DNA of 64,000 nt, from contig NC_022247.1 in assembly GCF_000463015.1 (NCBI RefSeq), positions 4,712,001 through 4,776,000 of the forward strand. The letters run 5' to 3'. Shown here one piece after another: positions 53,931-64,000 of this stretch (positions within the stretch are counted from its first letter, which is position 1; every line of letters starts with the position of its first letter). The stretch comes from Variovorax paradoxus B4. GTDB taxonomy: Bacteria > Pseudomonadota > Gammaproteobacteria > Burkholderiales > Burkholderiaceae_C. Both the position numbers and the translations under genes were made by a program. The notes under the pieces were generated by a model. That model was not told where the DNA came from. It did no database searches and was given only the letters and a program-made list of their open reading frames with translations.

Positions 53931-54602
53931 ATGAAATTCGTCGCTTTTGAGCGCGCCAAGCAGGGCACGGGTGCGAGCCGCCGTCTCCGCATCTCGGGCA
54001 AGACGCCCGGTATCGTCTACGGTGGTGAAGGCCAGCCCCAGCTGATCGAGCTCGATCACAACGCGCTGTGGCACGCCCTCAAGAAGGAAGCCTTCCACTC
54101 GTCGATCCTCGAAATGGAACTCGGCGGCGCCACCAGCAAGGTGCTGCTGCGCGACGTGCAGTACCACCCGTTCCGCCAGCTGGTGCAGCACATCGACTTC
54201 CAGCGCGTCGATGCCAAGACCCGCATGCACATGAAGGTGCCGCTTCACTACAAGGGTGAAGAAGAGTCCGACGCCGTCAAGCTCGACCACAACCTCGTGA
54301 CCCACGTCATGACCGAACTCGAAGTCAGCTGCCTGCCGAGCGACCTCCCCGAGTTCATCGAAGTGGACCTCTCGAGCCTCAAGAAGAACGCCACGCTGCA
54401 CGTGAGCGACATCAAGCTGCCCAAGGGCGTGAAGTTCGTGAGCCACGGCAAGCTGAACCCGGTCATCGTGTCGGCCGTGCCGCCGCTGGTCGCCGAAGAG
54501 CCGGCAGCCGCCGCTGAAGGCGCAGCACCTGCCGAAGGCGCCGCACCGGCTGCCGGTGGCAAGCCTGCCGCCAAGACGGCAAAGCCCGCCGCGAAGAAGT
54601 AA
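53931..54602 (+). CDS. rplY: 50S ribosomal protein L25 (CTC form)
   Basis: 223 residues, the long L25/CTC form with N-terminal 5S rRNA-binding domain (residues 1-95) and C-terminal TL5 domain, ending in an Ala/Pro/Lys-rich tail of about 35 residues. ATG 53931 is preceded by AGGAG. The prs-rplY-pth order is conserved in betaproteobacteria. Confidence 0.96.
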   Translation: MKFVAFERAKQGTGASRRLRISGKTPGIVYGGEGQPQLIELDHNALWHALKKEAFHSSILEMELGGATSKVLLRDVQYHPFRQLVQHIDFQRVDAKTRMHMKVPLHYKGEEESDAVKLDHNLVTHVMTELEVSCLPSDLPEFIEVDLSSLKKNATLHVSDIKLPKGVKFVSHGKLNPVIVSAVPPLVAEEPAAAAEGAAPAEGAAPAAGGKPAAKTAKPAAKK

Positions 54603-54618
54603 TTCCTTTCGCGTCCCT

Positions 54619-54654
54619 GCAGAAGGCCCGCCTCGTGCGGGCTTTCTGCTTTTT
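54619..54654 (+). terminator. Intrinsic terminator after rplY
   Basis: GCAGAAGGCCCGC pairs with GCGGGCTTTCTGC (one mismatch) around CTCGT, followed by a T-run. pth starts 22 bp later. Confidence 0.9.
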
Positions 54655-54676
54655 GGGCGGCGAGATAATTCACCTC

Positions 54677-55309
54677 ATGATCAAGCTGTTTGTCGGCCTC
54701 GGTAACCCGGGTCCTGAATACGAAGCCACCCGGCACAACGCCGGCTTCTGGTGGATCGACGCCCTCGCGCGCGACTGGAAGCTCAACCTCGCGCCCGAGC
54801 GCAGCTACCACGGCCTTGCGGCACGCGCGAACATCGACGGGCAAAGCGTCTGGCTCCTGGAGCCGCAGACCTTCATGAACCTGTCGGGCAAATCGGTGGG
54901 CGCGCTTGCCCGCTTCTTCAAGATCGCGCCCGAGGAAATCCTCGTGGTGCACGACGAGCTTGACGTGGTGCCCGGCCAGGCCAAGCTCAAGTTCGGCGGC
55001 AGCCACGCAGGCCACAACGGCCTGCGCGACATCCATGCGCAGCTGGGCACCGGCGACTACTGGCGCCTGCGCCTGGGCATCGGACACCCCGGCGTGAAGT
55101 CAGAGGTCATCAACTGGGTGCTCAAGAAGCCGCTGAAGGAGCAGCGCGAAGCCATCGAGGACGCCATCGCGCGCACGCTGCACGCGGCGCCCGCGCTGGT
55201 GGCGGGCGAAATGGAAAAGGCCACCTTGATCATCCACACGAGCAAACCGCCCCGGCCCAAACCGCCGCGGCGGGAGCCCGGCGACGGAGGCGCGCCCGCC
55301 GCCGCCTAG
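54677..55309 (+). CDS. pth: Peptidyl-tRNA hydrolase
   Basis: 210 residues from ATG 54677. [19 protein letters not shown] carries Asn10 and catalytic His20; [10 protein letters not shown] and the HDELD segment complete the site. It recycles peptidyl-tRNA dropped by ribosomes. A Pro/Arg-rich tail of about 20 residues extends past the family's normal end. Confidence 0.97.
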   Translation: MIKLFVGLGNPGPEYEATRHNAGFWWIDALARDWKLNLAPERSYHGLAARANIDGQSVWLLEPQTFMNLSGKSVGALARFFKIAPEEILVVHDELDVVPGQAKLKFGGSHAGHNGLRDIHAQLGTGDYWRLRLGIGHPGVKSEVINWVLKKPLKEQREAIEDAIARTLHAAPALVAGEMEKATLIIHTSKPPRPKPPRREPGDGGAPAAA

Positions 55310-55360
55310 TCAGCCGGCCACGAGAGCGCGGGAGAGAAAAGAAAAGGGAGAGAAAAAGAA

Positions 55361-56143
<783 letters not shown>

Positions 56144-56199
56144 TTATCGCGAACAAGGCACGCTTGTTGCACGAGTCGGGTTATGCTGCGCCCCGCCCC

Positions 56200-57150
56200 A
56201 TGAGCCTGTTTATTCTCAAGCGCCTCGCCACGCTGATCGGTACGCTGATCGGCGCCTCGGTCATCGTCTTCCTCGTCCTCGAGATCCTGCCCGGCAATGC
56301 CGCGCAGATGCTCATGGGGCCCGACGCCGCGCCCGAGGCGGTGGCCGCCCTGGCCACCAAGCTCGGCCTCGACCAGCCGGCCTGGACGCGCTACTGGCAC
56401 TGGATTGCCGGCCTCCTGACCGGCAACCTGGGCGACAGCTACGCCTACAGCTCGCCGGTGCTCGACCTCATCCTCGAACGGCTCGCGCTCACCGTGCCGC
56501 TCGCCCTGCTCGCGATGGCCTTGACCACGGTGCTCGCGCTGCTGGTGGGCGTGACCGCCGCCGCGCGCCACAACAAGCTCGGCGACGTCGGCCTGATGGG
56601 TCTCACGCAGGTGGGCATCGCCATTCCCAATTTCTGGTTCGCGATCCTGCTGATCCTGGTGTTCTCGGTTCAGCTGCAGTGGTTCTCGGCCGGCGGCTTC
56701 GAGGGCTGGGGCGAAGGCATCTTCGCGGGCATCAAGTCGCTGCTGCTGCCTGCCCTCTCGCTGGCGGTGGTGCAGGCCGCGATCCTCGCGCGCATCACGC
56801 GCTCGGCGGTGCTCGAGGTAATGCGCGAAGACTTCGTGCGCACCGCGCGTGCCAAGGGCGTTTCGCAGCGCGCGGTGCTCTGGACCCATGTGCTGCGCAA
56901 CGCGATGATCCCGGTGGTCACCGTCATGGGCATGCAGTTTTCCGAGCTGCTGGCCGGCACCATCGTGGTGGAGAACGTGTTCTACCTGCCGGGCCTGGGC
57001 CGGCTGATCTTCCAGGCCATCAGCAACCGCGACCTGATCGTGGTGCGCAACTGCGTGATGCTGCTCGCGGCCCTGGTGGTCATCGTGAATTTCGTGGTCG
57101 ACGTGCTCTATGCCGTGATCGATCCGCGCATCAAGGCGAGCGACATATGA
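56200..57150 (+). CDS. ABC transporter permease, peptide/nickel family (DppB-like)
   Basis: 316 residues from ATG 56200. Six membrane helices and the EAA-like loop near ARAKGVSQRAVLWTHVLRNA identify the inner-membrane permease. It begins an operon with another permease, two ATPases, two binding proteins and an amidase. Family import substrates are di-/oligopeptides, nickel or glutathione; which is used here cannot be said. It overlaps the next gene by four bases. Confidence 0.92.
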   Translation: MSLFILKRLATLIGTLIGASVIVFLVLEILPGNAAQMLMGPDAAPEAVAALATKLGLDQPAWTRYWHWIAGLLTGNLGDSYAYSSPVLDLILERLALTVPLALLAMALTTVLALLVGVTAAARHNKLGDVGLMGLTQVGIAIPNFWFAILLILVFSVQLQWFSAGGFEGWGEGIFAGIKSLLLPALSLAVVQAAILARITRSAVLEVMREDFVRTARAKGVSQRAVLWTHVLRNAMIPVVTVMGMQFSELLAGTIVVENVFYLPGLGRLIFQAISNRDLIVVRNCVMLLAALVVIVNFVVDVLYAVIDPRIKASDI

Positions 57151-58022
57151 GCGCCACCACTGTTCCGAGCGCAGCGGCGCTCAAGGTGCCGGGCTTCTGG
57201 CGCCGCGCGCTCCGGCACCGCAGCTTCGCGCTCGGCGGCGTGCTGACGCTGCTCCTGCTGCTGGCCGCCGCCGTCTCGCTGGTGTGGACGCCCTGGTCGC
57301 CCTACGAGATGGACATGGCCAGCAAGCTGAAGCCACCCTCGGGCTCGCACTGGCTGGGCACCGACACCTACGGACGCGACGTGGCCTCCCTGCTGCTCGT
57401 GGGCGCGCGGGCGTCCATCCTGGTGGGCGTGATCGCGGTGGGCATCGGCCTGGTCGTCGGCACGGCGCTGGGCCTGCTCGCCGCGGCGCGGCGCGGCTGG
57501 GTCGAGGAAGCGATCATGCGGCTCACCGATTTCTCGCTCGCGTTTCCGGCCATCCTGTCGGCCATCATGATGACGGCGGTGTTCGGCGCCGGCATCGTGA
57601 ACGCGATCATCGCGATCGGCATCTACAACATCCCGACCTTCGCCCGCATCACGCGCGCCTCGGCCAACGCCATCTGGTCGCGCGAATACGTGGCGGCCGC
57701 GCGCGCCTGCGGCAAGGGTTCGTTCGCCATCACGATGCAGCACGTGCTGCCCAACATCTCGGCCGTGCTGATCGTGCAGATCACGATCCGCTTCGCGATC
57801 GCCATCCTGGCCGAGGCCGCCCTTTCCTACCTCGGCCTGGGCACGCAGCCGCCGCAGCCCTCGTGGGGCCGCATGCTGAGCGAGGCACAGACCATGATGT
57901 TCCAGTCGCCGCTGCTCGCGGTGTTCCCCGGCATGGCCATTGCCATGGCGGTGCTCGGCCTGAACCTGCTCGGCGACGGGCTGCGCGACCTGCTCGACCC
58001 GCGCCTTGCGCGCGCCCGCTAA
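57147..58022 (+). CDS. ABC transporter permease, peptide/nickel family (DppC-like)
   Basis: 291 residues, ATG overlapping the DppB-like stop. The N-terminal OppC_N helix (about 33-55) is followed by HWLGTDTYGRDVASLLLVGARAS, a family hallmark, and five further membrane helices with the EAA-type loop ARACGKGSFAITMQHVLPN. It pairs with the preceding permease. Five bases separate it from the first ATPase. Confidence 0.92.
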   Translation: MSATTVPSAAALKVPGFWRRALRHRSFALGGVLTLLLLLAAAVSLVWTPWSPYEMDMASKLKPPSGSHWLGTDTYGRDVASLLLVGARASILVGVIAVGIGLVVGTALGLLAAARRGWVEEAIMRLTDFSLAFPAILSAIMMTAVFGAGIVNAIIAIGIYNIPTFARITRASANAIWSREYVAAARACGKGSFAITMQHVLPNISAVLIVQITIRFAIAILAEAALSYLGLGTQPPQPSWGRMLSEAQTMMFQSPLLAVFPGMAIAMAVLGLNLLGDGLRDLLDPRLARAR

Positions 58023-58027
58023 GCGAT

Positions 58028-59017
58028 ATGCCACTGCTCGAAGTCAAAGACCTGCACGTCGAACTGCAAACGCAGCGCGGCCCCGCCGAGGCCGTGCGCG
58101 GCATCGGCTTCACGCTGGAGCGCGGCGAAACGCTGGGCATCGTCGGCGAATCGGGCTGCGGCAAGTCGATCACGGTGATGTCGCTGATGGGCCTGTTGCC
58201 GTCGACCGCCAAGGTCAGGGGCAGCATCCGCTTCGACGGCACCGAGCTCGTGGGCCTGGGCGAAAAAGCCATGTGCCAGATCCGCGGCAACCGCATCGGC
58301 ATGATCTTCCAGGAGCCGATGACAGCGCTGAACCCGGTTCACACCATTGCGCGCCAGGTCGGCGAGCCGCTTCGGCTGCACCGCGGGCTCACGGGCGCCG
58401 AAGCGCGCAAGGAAGTGCTGGCACTGCTCGAGCGCGTGGGCATTCCCGATGCGGCTTCGCGGCTCGATGCCTATCCGCACCAGTTCTCGGGCGGGCAGCG
58501 CCAGCGCATCGGCATCGCGATGGCCCTGGCCTGCGGCCCCGACCTGCTGATTGCCGACGAGCCCACCACCGCGCTCGACGTCACCATCCAGAAGCAGATC
58601 CTCGAACTCATCCAGGGCCTGGTCGCGGAGCGCGGCATGGCGCTGATCCTGATCTCGCACGACCTTGGCGTGATCGCCCAGAGCGTCTCGAAGATGCTGG
58701 TGATGTACGGCGGCAGCGTGGTCGAGAGCGGCCCGACCGACACGGTGTTCGCCGAGCGCGCGCATCCCTACACCCAGGGCCTGTTCGCGGCGCGACCGGC
58801 GCTCGGCGCGCCGCGCGGCATTCGCCTGGCAACCATCCGGGGCAGCGTGCCCGAACTGGTCGACCTGCCGCCGGGCTGCCCATTCGCGGGCCGCTGCAAG
58901 TACACGGTCGATGCCTGCCACACGACCCGGCCGCCGCCCACCGTGCTGCGGCACGAGCACGCGGTGCGCTGCATCCGGCTCGAGGAAATTGCGGCGGAAG
59001 GCGCGCTCGAATCATGA
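58028..59017 (+). CDS. ABC transporter ATP-binding protein (DppD-like)
   Basis: 329 residues from ATG 58028. Walker [10 protein letters not shown]-loop QEPMTALNP, signature FSGGQRQRI and Walker B LLIADEP are present. The C-terminal oligopeptide-type extension has the [14 protein letters not shown]ys set that binds an Fe-S cluster or zinc in this family. It overlaps the second ATPase gene by four bases. Confidence 0.93.
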   Translation: MPLLEVKDLHVELQTQRGPAEAVRGIGFTLERGETLGIVGESGCGKSITVMSLMGLLPSTAKVRGSIRFDGTELVGLGEKAMCQIRGNRIGMIFQEPMTALNPVHTIARQVGEPLRLHRGLTGAEARKEVLALLERVGIPDAASRLDAYPHQFSGGQRQRIGIAMALACGPDLLIADEPTTALDVTIQKQILELIQGLVAERGMALILISHDLGVIAQSVSKMLVMYGGSVVESGPTDTVFAERAHPYTQGLFAARPALGAPRGIRLATIRGSVPELVDLPPGCPFAGRCKYTVDACHTTRPPPTVLRHEHAVRCIRLEEIAAEGALES

Positions 59018-59844
59018 ACCAGCCCGCCAGCACGCAGCCCCTGCTCGAGGTGACGGACCTCGTGCGCCACTACGCGCTGCCGCGCGAAAAGCTCTTCGGG
59101 CCGCCGCCGCTTGTGAAGGCGCTCAACGGCGTCAGCTTCGAAGTGGCGGCCGGCCGCAGCCTGGGCATCGTCGGCGAATCGGGCTCGGGCAAGTCGACCA
59201 TCGCACGCCTGGTCATGGCGCTCGACACGCCCACCTCGGGCAGCGTGCGCATGCTGGGCCGCGACCTGCACCGGCTGCCCAAGGGCGAGCTGCGCACGGC
59301 GCGGCGAGACTTCCAGATGGTGTTCCAGGACCCGTACGGCTCGCTGGATCCGCGCCAGACGGTGGCGCGCATCGTCGCCGAACCGCTCGAAGCGCTGGCC
59401 GAAACCAGCCGTGCGATTCAGCGCGAGCGCGCCTCCGAAGCACTGGCCGCAGTGGGCCTGCGCACCACCGACATGGACAAGTACCCGCACGAGTTCTCGG
59501 GCGGGCAGCGCCAGCGCATCGCAATCGCACGCGCGCTCATCACGCGGCCCAAGCTCATCGTGGCCGACGAGCCCGTGAGCGCGCTCGACGTGTCGGTGCA
59601 GGCCCAGGTGCTCAATCTCATGCAGGACCTGCAGCAGCAGTTCGGTGTCAGCTACCTGCTCATCAGCCACGATCTCGCGGTGGTGAACCACCTGTGCGAC
59701 GAGGTCTGCGTGGTGTGGAAAGGCAAGATCGTCGAGCAGGGCCCTCCCGGCGAACTCTTTCGCAATGCGCAGCATCCCTACACGCGCACGCTGCTCGACG
59801 CGGTGCCGCGCACGCCTGCCGGCGGGACGCTGCTGGCGGCCTGA
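59014..59844 (+). CDS. ABC transporter ATP-binding protein (DppF-like)
   Basis: 276 residues from ATG 59014. Walker A GESGSGKSTIAR, Q-loop FQDPYGSLDPR, signature [13 protein letters not shown] and Walker B LIVADEP are intact. It is shorter than DppD-like proteins and lacks most of the C-terminal extension (no Cys cluster), as some DppF homologs do. It would form a heterodimer with the preceding ATPase. Confidence 0.92.
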   Translation: MNQPASTQPLLEVTDLVRHYALPREKLFGPPPLVKALNGVSFEVAAGRSLGIVGESGSGKSTIARLVMALDTPTSGSVRMLGRDLHRLPKGELRTARRDFQMVFQDPYGSLDPRQTVARIVAEPLEALAETSRAIQRERASEALAAVGLRTTDMDKYPHEFSGGQRQRIAIARALITRPKLIVADEPVSALDVSVQAQVLNLMQDLQQQFGVSYLLISHDLAVVNHLCDEVCVVWKGKIVEQGPPGELFRNAQHPYTRTLLDAVPRTPAGGTLLAA

Positions 59845-59976
59845 TTCCTCGTCGGGCCGTGGCCTGACATCGAGGCTTCGCGAGCCAGCCCTAGGATGAG
59901 TGGGTCATAAGCATCTGGTTGCGCGGCCGCCTGCCTGCGCGCAAGATGCCTGCCCCCGTTCCGAGGACTCCGCTTC

Positions 59977-61470
59977 ATGCTCAAACGACGCACCCTGCTC
60001 GCCACCGGCGCCGCAGCCCTGGCCCCTCTCGCGCTGCCGGCAACCGCATTCGCGCAGAGAAGAAAGGACGCGCCGGTGCTGGCGCTCACGCTGGAGCCCA
60101 CGGGGCTCGACCCCACGGCCAAGGCCGATGCCGAGATTGCGGAGGTGGTGCTCTACAACGTCTTCGAGACGCTCACCAGGATCAACTCCGACGGCAGCGT
60201 TTCGCCCCTGCTGGCCGAGAGCTGGGAAGTCTCGCCCGACCTCAAGACCTGCACCTTCAAGCTCCGGCGCGGCGTCAGGTTCCACAACGGCGAGCCCTTC
60301 GATGCGAACACCGTCAAGTTCTCGTTCGACCGCGCCGCCGCGGCCAACAGCACCAACAAGGACAAGCGCACCTTCACCAACATCGCCACGCAGGTCGTGG
60401 ACGAGCACACGGTGGTGCTGATCAGCAAGGAGATCGAGCCCGAGCTGCTCTTCCTGCTGGGCCAGGCCTCCGCCATCATGGTCGAGCCCAGGACGGTGGA
60501 GACGAACGCCGTCAAGCCCGTAGGCACCGGTCCCTACCGGCTCGACAGTTGGGCCAAGGGCTCGGCCATCGTGCTCGCCAAGTGGGACGGCTGGCGCAAC
60601 GCCGGCGCGGTGCAGATCCGCAAGGCGAGCTTCCGCTTCATCTCCGAGCCGGCCCCACAGACCACGGCGCTGCTCTCGGGCGACGTCGACCTGTTCCCAC
60701 ATGCCTCGGTCTCGCGCAGCCTGCCGCAGTTCCAGAACGACAAGCGCTTCCAGGTGCTCTTCAACGCCTCGCGCGGCAAGACCATCCTTGCCATCAACAA
60801 CAGGCGCAAGCCGCTCGACGACGTGCGGGTGCGCCGCGCCATTGCCGCGGCCATCGACCGCAAGGCGGTGATCGAGGCCGCCGCGGACGGCCGCGGCGTG
60901 CCCATCGGCAGCCACTACGTGCCGGGCGCGCCGGGCTACGTCGACACCACGGGCATCAACCCCTACAACGTCGAGAAGGCGAAGCAGCTGCTGGCCGAGG
61001 CGGGCGTGAAGACGCCGCTCGAACTGGACCTGGTGCTGCCGCCCCCGCCCTATGCGCGGCAAGGCGGGGAGCTCATTGCCGCACAGCTCGCCAAGGTGGG
61101 CATCGTCGCCAGGATCCAGAACGTCGAGTGGGCACAGTGGATCAGCGGCACCTACGGCAACAAGAACTACGACCTCTCGCTGATCCTGCACGTCGAACCC
61201 TTCGACCTCGTGAACTACACCAAGCCCGAGTACTACTGGGGCTACCAGTCGGCCAGGTTCAACGAGGTGTTCGACAAGGCGCGCAACAGCGCGCGCACCG
61301 CCGATCGCCTGCGCTACCTGGGCGATGCGCAGCGGCTGCTGGCCGAGGACGCGGCCAATGTCTTCCTGTACCAGCCGCAGTTCATCACGGTGGCGGCGCG
61401 CGGCCTGCGCGGGCTCTGGAAAGACACGCCGATCTTCGTCAACGACATCGCCGCCCTCTCCTGGAGCTGA
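59977..61470 (+). CDS. Periplasmic substrate-binding protein (SBP family 5), copy 1
   Basis: 497 residues from ATG 59977. The signal peptide (LKRRTLLATGAAALAPLALP, cleavage near AFAQ) has a twin-arginine-like KRRTLL start. The family 5 pattern is clear: LAESWEVSPDLKT, FKLRRGVRFHNGEPF and the central GTGPYRLDSWAKG. It captures the transport substrate for the operon's permeases. Copy 2, encoded directly after, is a close paralog. Confidence 0.92.
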   Translation: MLKRRTLLATGAAALAPLALPATAFAQRRKDAPVLALTLEPTGLDPTAKADAEIAEVVLYNVFETLTRINSDGSVSPLLAESWEVSPDLKTCTFKLRRGVRFHNGEPFDANTVKFSFDRAAAANSTNKDKRTFTNIATQVVDEHTVVLISKEIEPELLFLLGQASAIMVEPRTVETNAVKPVGTGPYRLDSWAKGSAIVLAKWDGWRNAGAVQIRKASFRFISEPAPQTTALLSGDVDLFPHASVSRSLPQFQNDKRFQVLFNASRGKTILAINNRRKPLDDVRVRRAIAAAIDRKAVIEAAADGRGVPIGSHYVPGAPGYVDTTGINPYNVEKAKQLLAEAGVKTPLELDLVLPPPPYARQGGELIAAQLAKVGIVARIQNVEWAQWISGTYGNKNYDLSLILHVEPFDLVNYTKPEYYWGYQSARFNEVFDKARNSARTADRLRYLGDAQRLLAEDAANVFLYQPQFITVAARGLRGLWKDTPIFVNDIAALSWS

Positions 61471-61672
61471 GCCCGGCATCCGGGAACGTCCCGAGGAAAA
61501 ACCGCCTCCGCGGCCGGGCGCCGAAGCCTGCGCTGCGAGAGAATGACTTGCTGCGCGCGTGGCATCTTTCGTGCTGCGTGTCCTTCCTTCGTGCCGCCAC
61601 GCCTCCATTCGGGGCGCGGTGCACATCGGAAGCAGCCATTCGCACCTATCGTTTTTCCGGAGATCACAACGT

Positions 61673-63160
61673 ATGTTGAACCGTCGCACCCTCCTTGCCA
61701 CCGCCAGCGCCACCGTGGCACTGGCCTCTCCCGTCGCCGGCATGGCGCAGGGACGGAAGGACGCCATCGTGATCGGCATGGCGCTCGAGCCGCCGGGCCT
61801 CGACCCGACCGCCGGTGCCGCGGCCGCCATCGCGGAGGTGGTGCAGTACAACATCCTCGAGACGCTCACCAAGATCAACGCCGACGGCAGCGTCACGCCG
61901 CTCCTGGCCGAGAGCTGGGAAGTCTCTCCCGACCTGAAGACCTACACCTTCAAGCTCCGGCGCGGCGTCAAGTACCAGAACGGCGAGCCCTTCAACGCCA
62001 GCACCGTGAAGTTCGCCTTCGACCGCGCCGGCAGCGAGAAGAGCACCAACAAGGACAAGCGCACCTTCGCGAACCTGAGCACGCAGGTGGTCGACGACTA
62101 CACCGTGGTGATCATCAACAAGGAAATCGATCCCGACCTGCCCTTCGTGCTGGGCCAGGCCACGGCCGTGATCGTCGAGCCCAAGAGCGCCGACGGCAAC
62201 GCCACCAAGCCGGTCGGCACCGGCCCCTACAAGCTCGACAGCTGGGCCAAGGGCTCGTCGCTCACGCTGAGCAAGTGGGACGGCTTCCGCAGCCCGGCCA
62301 CGGCCAAGATCAACAAGGTCACCTTCCGCTTCATTTCCGACACGGCTGCGCAGGCCGCCGCGCTGATGGCCGGCGACGTCGACGTGTTCACGCGCATCGG
62401 CACGCGCGTGGTGCCACAGTTCAAGATGAACCCGCAGTTCCAGGTCATCCTGGCCGGCTCGCGCGCCAAGACCATCCTTTCGATCAACAACAAGAAGAAG
62501 CCGCTGGACGACGTGCGCGTGCGCCGCGCCATCCTCGCGGCCATCGACCGCAAGGCCGTGATCGAAGGCGCGGCCGACGGCTTCGGCGTGCCGATCGGCA
62601 GCCACTACGTGCCGGGCGCCGCGGGCTATGTCGACACCACGGGCGTCAACCCCTTCGACATCGAAAAGGCCAAGAAGCTGCTGGCCGAGGCCGGCGTGAA
62701 GACGCCGCTCGAACTCACCATGACGCTGCCGCCGCCGCCCTATGCGCGCCAGGGTGGCGAGGTGATCGTGGCCCAGCTGGCCAAGATCGGCATCACGGTC
62801 AAGGTGCAGAATGTCGAGTGGGCGCAGTGGCTCAGCGGCACCTACGGCAACAAGGACTACGACCTGTCGATCGTCTCGCACGTCGAGCCTTTCGACCTCG
62901 GCAACTACGCCAAGCCCGACTACTACTGGGGCTACCAGTCGAAGGCCTTCAACGCGCTGTTCGACAAGATCAGGGCCACGGCCAATGCCGCCGAGCGCAA
63001 CAAGCTGCTCGGCGAAGCGCAGAAGATGCTGGCCGTGGACGCGGCCAACGGCTTCCTCTACCAGCCGCAGTTCCCCACCATCGCGAAGAAGAACGTGAAG
63101 GGCATCTGGAAGGAGAACCCGATCTTCGTGAACGACCTCTCGGCGCTGTCGTGGGGATGA
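61673..63160 (+). CDS. Periplasmic substrate-binding protein (SBP family 5), copy 2
   Basis: 495 residues from ATG 61673, with CCGGAG upstream; a longer frame starting at 61559 is not used. Signal peptide NRRTLLATASATVALASP with cleavage near GMAQG. It aligns over its whole length with copy 1 with long identical stretches (for example NGEPF, DSWAKGS, NVEWAQW). The 200-bp gap before it contains a small CCCGG/CCGGG hairpin but no gene. Its stop overlaps the amidase start. Confidence 0.92.
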   Translation: MLNRRTLLATASATVALASPVAGMAQGRKDAIVIGMALEPPGLDPTAGAAAAIAEVVQYNILETLTKINADGSVTPLLAESWEVSPDLKTYTFKLRRGVKYQNGEPFNASTVKFAFDRAGSEKSTNKDKRTFANLSTQVVDDYTVVIINKEIDPDLPFVLGQATAVIVEPKSADGNATKPVGTGPYKLDSWAKGSSLTLSKWDGFRSPATAKINKVTFRFISDTAAQAAALMAGDVDVFTRIGTRVVPQFKMNPQFQVILAGSRAKTILSINNKKKPLDDVRVRRAILAAIDRKAVIEGAADGFGVPIGSHYVPGAAGYVDTTGVNPFDIEKAKKLLAEAGVKTPLELTMTLPPPPYARQGGEVIVAQLAKIGITVKVQNVEWAQWLSGTYGNKDYDLSIVSHVEPFDLGNYAKPDYYWGYQSKAFNALFDKIRATANAAERNKLLGEAQKMLAVDAANGFLYQPQFPTIAKKNVKGIWKENPIFVNDLSALSWG

Positions 63161-64000
63161 GTGCCGACGTGCCATCCTCGCTGAACGAGCTTTCCGCCCA
63201 GGAACTTTCCGCCGCCTACCGCGACAGGCGCCTGTCCCCTGTCGAAGTCACGCAGGCCGTCATCGCGCAGATCGAGCGCTGGGAGCCGAAGCTGCAGGCC
63301 ACCTGGCTCTTCAGGCCCGAAGCCGCGCTCGAGCAGGCGCGCGCTTCGGAAGCACGCTGGCAGCGCGGCGACGCGCTCGGTCCGCTGGACGGCGTGCCGG
63401 CCACCATCAAGGAGAACATCGCGACCCGCGGCGATCCGATGCCGGCCGGCACGGCCGCCGTCGACCTGAAGCCCGCGGCCGCCGATGCACCGCCCGCCGC
63501 GCGCCTGAAGGAAGCCGGGGCGGTGATCGTGAGCAAGACCACCATGCCGGACTACGGCATGCTGTCTTCGGGCCTCTCGAGCTTTCACACGCTGGCGCGC
63601 AACCCCTGGGACCTGAGCAAGACTCCCGGCGGTTCGAGCGCCGGTGCCGGTGCGGCTGCCGCCGCGGGCTACGGCCCGCTGCACATCGGCACCGACATCG
63701 GCGGCTCGCTGCGTCTGCCCGCGAGCTGGTGTGGCATCTTCACGCTCAAGCCGAGCCTGGGCCGCATTCCGATCGATCCGCCGTACATGGGCCGCGCGGC
63801 CGGCCCCATGACGCGCAGCGTCGGCGATGCCGCGCTGATGATGCAGGTGCTCGCCAAGCCCGATGCGCGCGACAGCATGAGCCTGCCGGCGCAGGACATC
63901 GACTGGGAGAGCTTCGACGTATCGCCCGACCACCTGCGCGGGCTGCGCATCGGCCTGCTGCTCGACGCGGGCTGCGGCCTGGCGGTCGAGCCCGAGATCC
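63157..64000 (+). CDS. Amidase signature family enzyme (partial, runs off window)
   Basis: About 281 residues are visible from ATG 63157, overlapping the SBP stop by four bases. The catalytic Lys is in TIKENIA (near residue 88), and the Gly/Ser-rich signature from about 152 holds the two Ser of the Ser-cisSer-Lys triad (TPGGSSAGAG and GTDIGGSLR). It hydrolyses an amide bond, and being in the operon it probably processes the imported compound. C-terminus is missing. Confidence 0.93.
   Translation, partial: MSADVPSSLNELSAQELSAAYRDRRLSPVEVTQAVIAQIERWEPKLQATWLFRPEAALEQARASEARWQRGDALGPLDGVPATIKENIATRGDPMPAGTAAVDLKPAAADAPPAARLKEAGAVIVSKTTMPDYGMLSSGLSSFHTLARNPWDLSKTPGGSSAGAGAAAAAGYGPLHIGTDIGGSLRLPASWCGIFTLKPSLGRIPIDPPYMGRAAGPMTRSVGDAALMMQVLAKPDARDSMSLPAQDIDWESFDVSPDHLRGLRIGLLLDAGCGLAVEPEI

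Overview
The window joins two very different pieces of DNA from a high-GC betaproteobacterium. The chromosomal gene order (hemW-rdgB-rph, yicC-gmk-rpoZ-spoT, nadK-recN-rapZ, mutM-TPR-lolB-ispE-tRNA-Gln-prs-rplY-pth) and the protein sequences fit Burkholderiales, most likely Comamonadaceae such as Variovorax. That assignment is inference from synteny; no marker gene search was possible.

Positions 1 to about 28.9 kb are the right part of a lambda-like prophage inserted at the 3' end of a tRNA-Ser(TGA) gene. Its left end lies outside the window. Reading away from the tRNA: a P4-type tyrosine integrase; an AT-rich GIY-YIG nuclease-like cargo gene; a rightward operon of small, often start/stop-overlapping genes including an HD phosphohydrolase and an AlpA-like regulator; a CI-like S24 repressor facing a YdaS/Cro-like gene; a CII-like regulator; a replication gene containing an iteron origin with a perfect DnaA box; terminase small and large subunits; a Mor-like activator; gpW; portal; S49 protease with nested scaffold; decoration protein; major capsid protein E; head-tail attachment; tail tube; tape measure and downstream tail genes. 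Near-identical operator palindromes lie between the cI and cro genes and over the promoter of the rightward operon, so one repressor probably controls both early operons.

The late operon is interrupted between the Mor-like gene and gpW by a 3.6-kb, visibly AT-rich gene for a 1204-residue SIR2-domain protein with a long helical region and no visible P-loop. The architecture resembles defence-associated sirtuins that deplete NAD+. With the GIY-YIG gene beside the integrase, the prophage carries two foreign-looking cargo genes that probably affect competition with other phages. This is the most interesting part of the window.

From 29 kb to the right end the DNA is ordinary chromosome: heme chaperone and nucleotide housekeeping genes, a PP2C phosphatase/Ser-Thr kinase pair, the gmk-rpoZ-spoT stringent-response block, greB, an APS kinase/sulfotransferase pair, two tRNAs, hrcA, DNA repair genes (recN, mutY, mutM) flanking a dynamin-like GTPase, outer-membrane lipoprotein and isoprenoid genes, tRNA-Gln followed by a triplicated terminator-like repeat, translation genes, and finally a peptide/nickel-type ABC transporter operon with two tandem paralogous binding proteins and an amidase that runs off the window.
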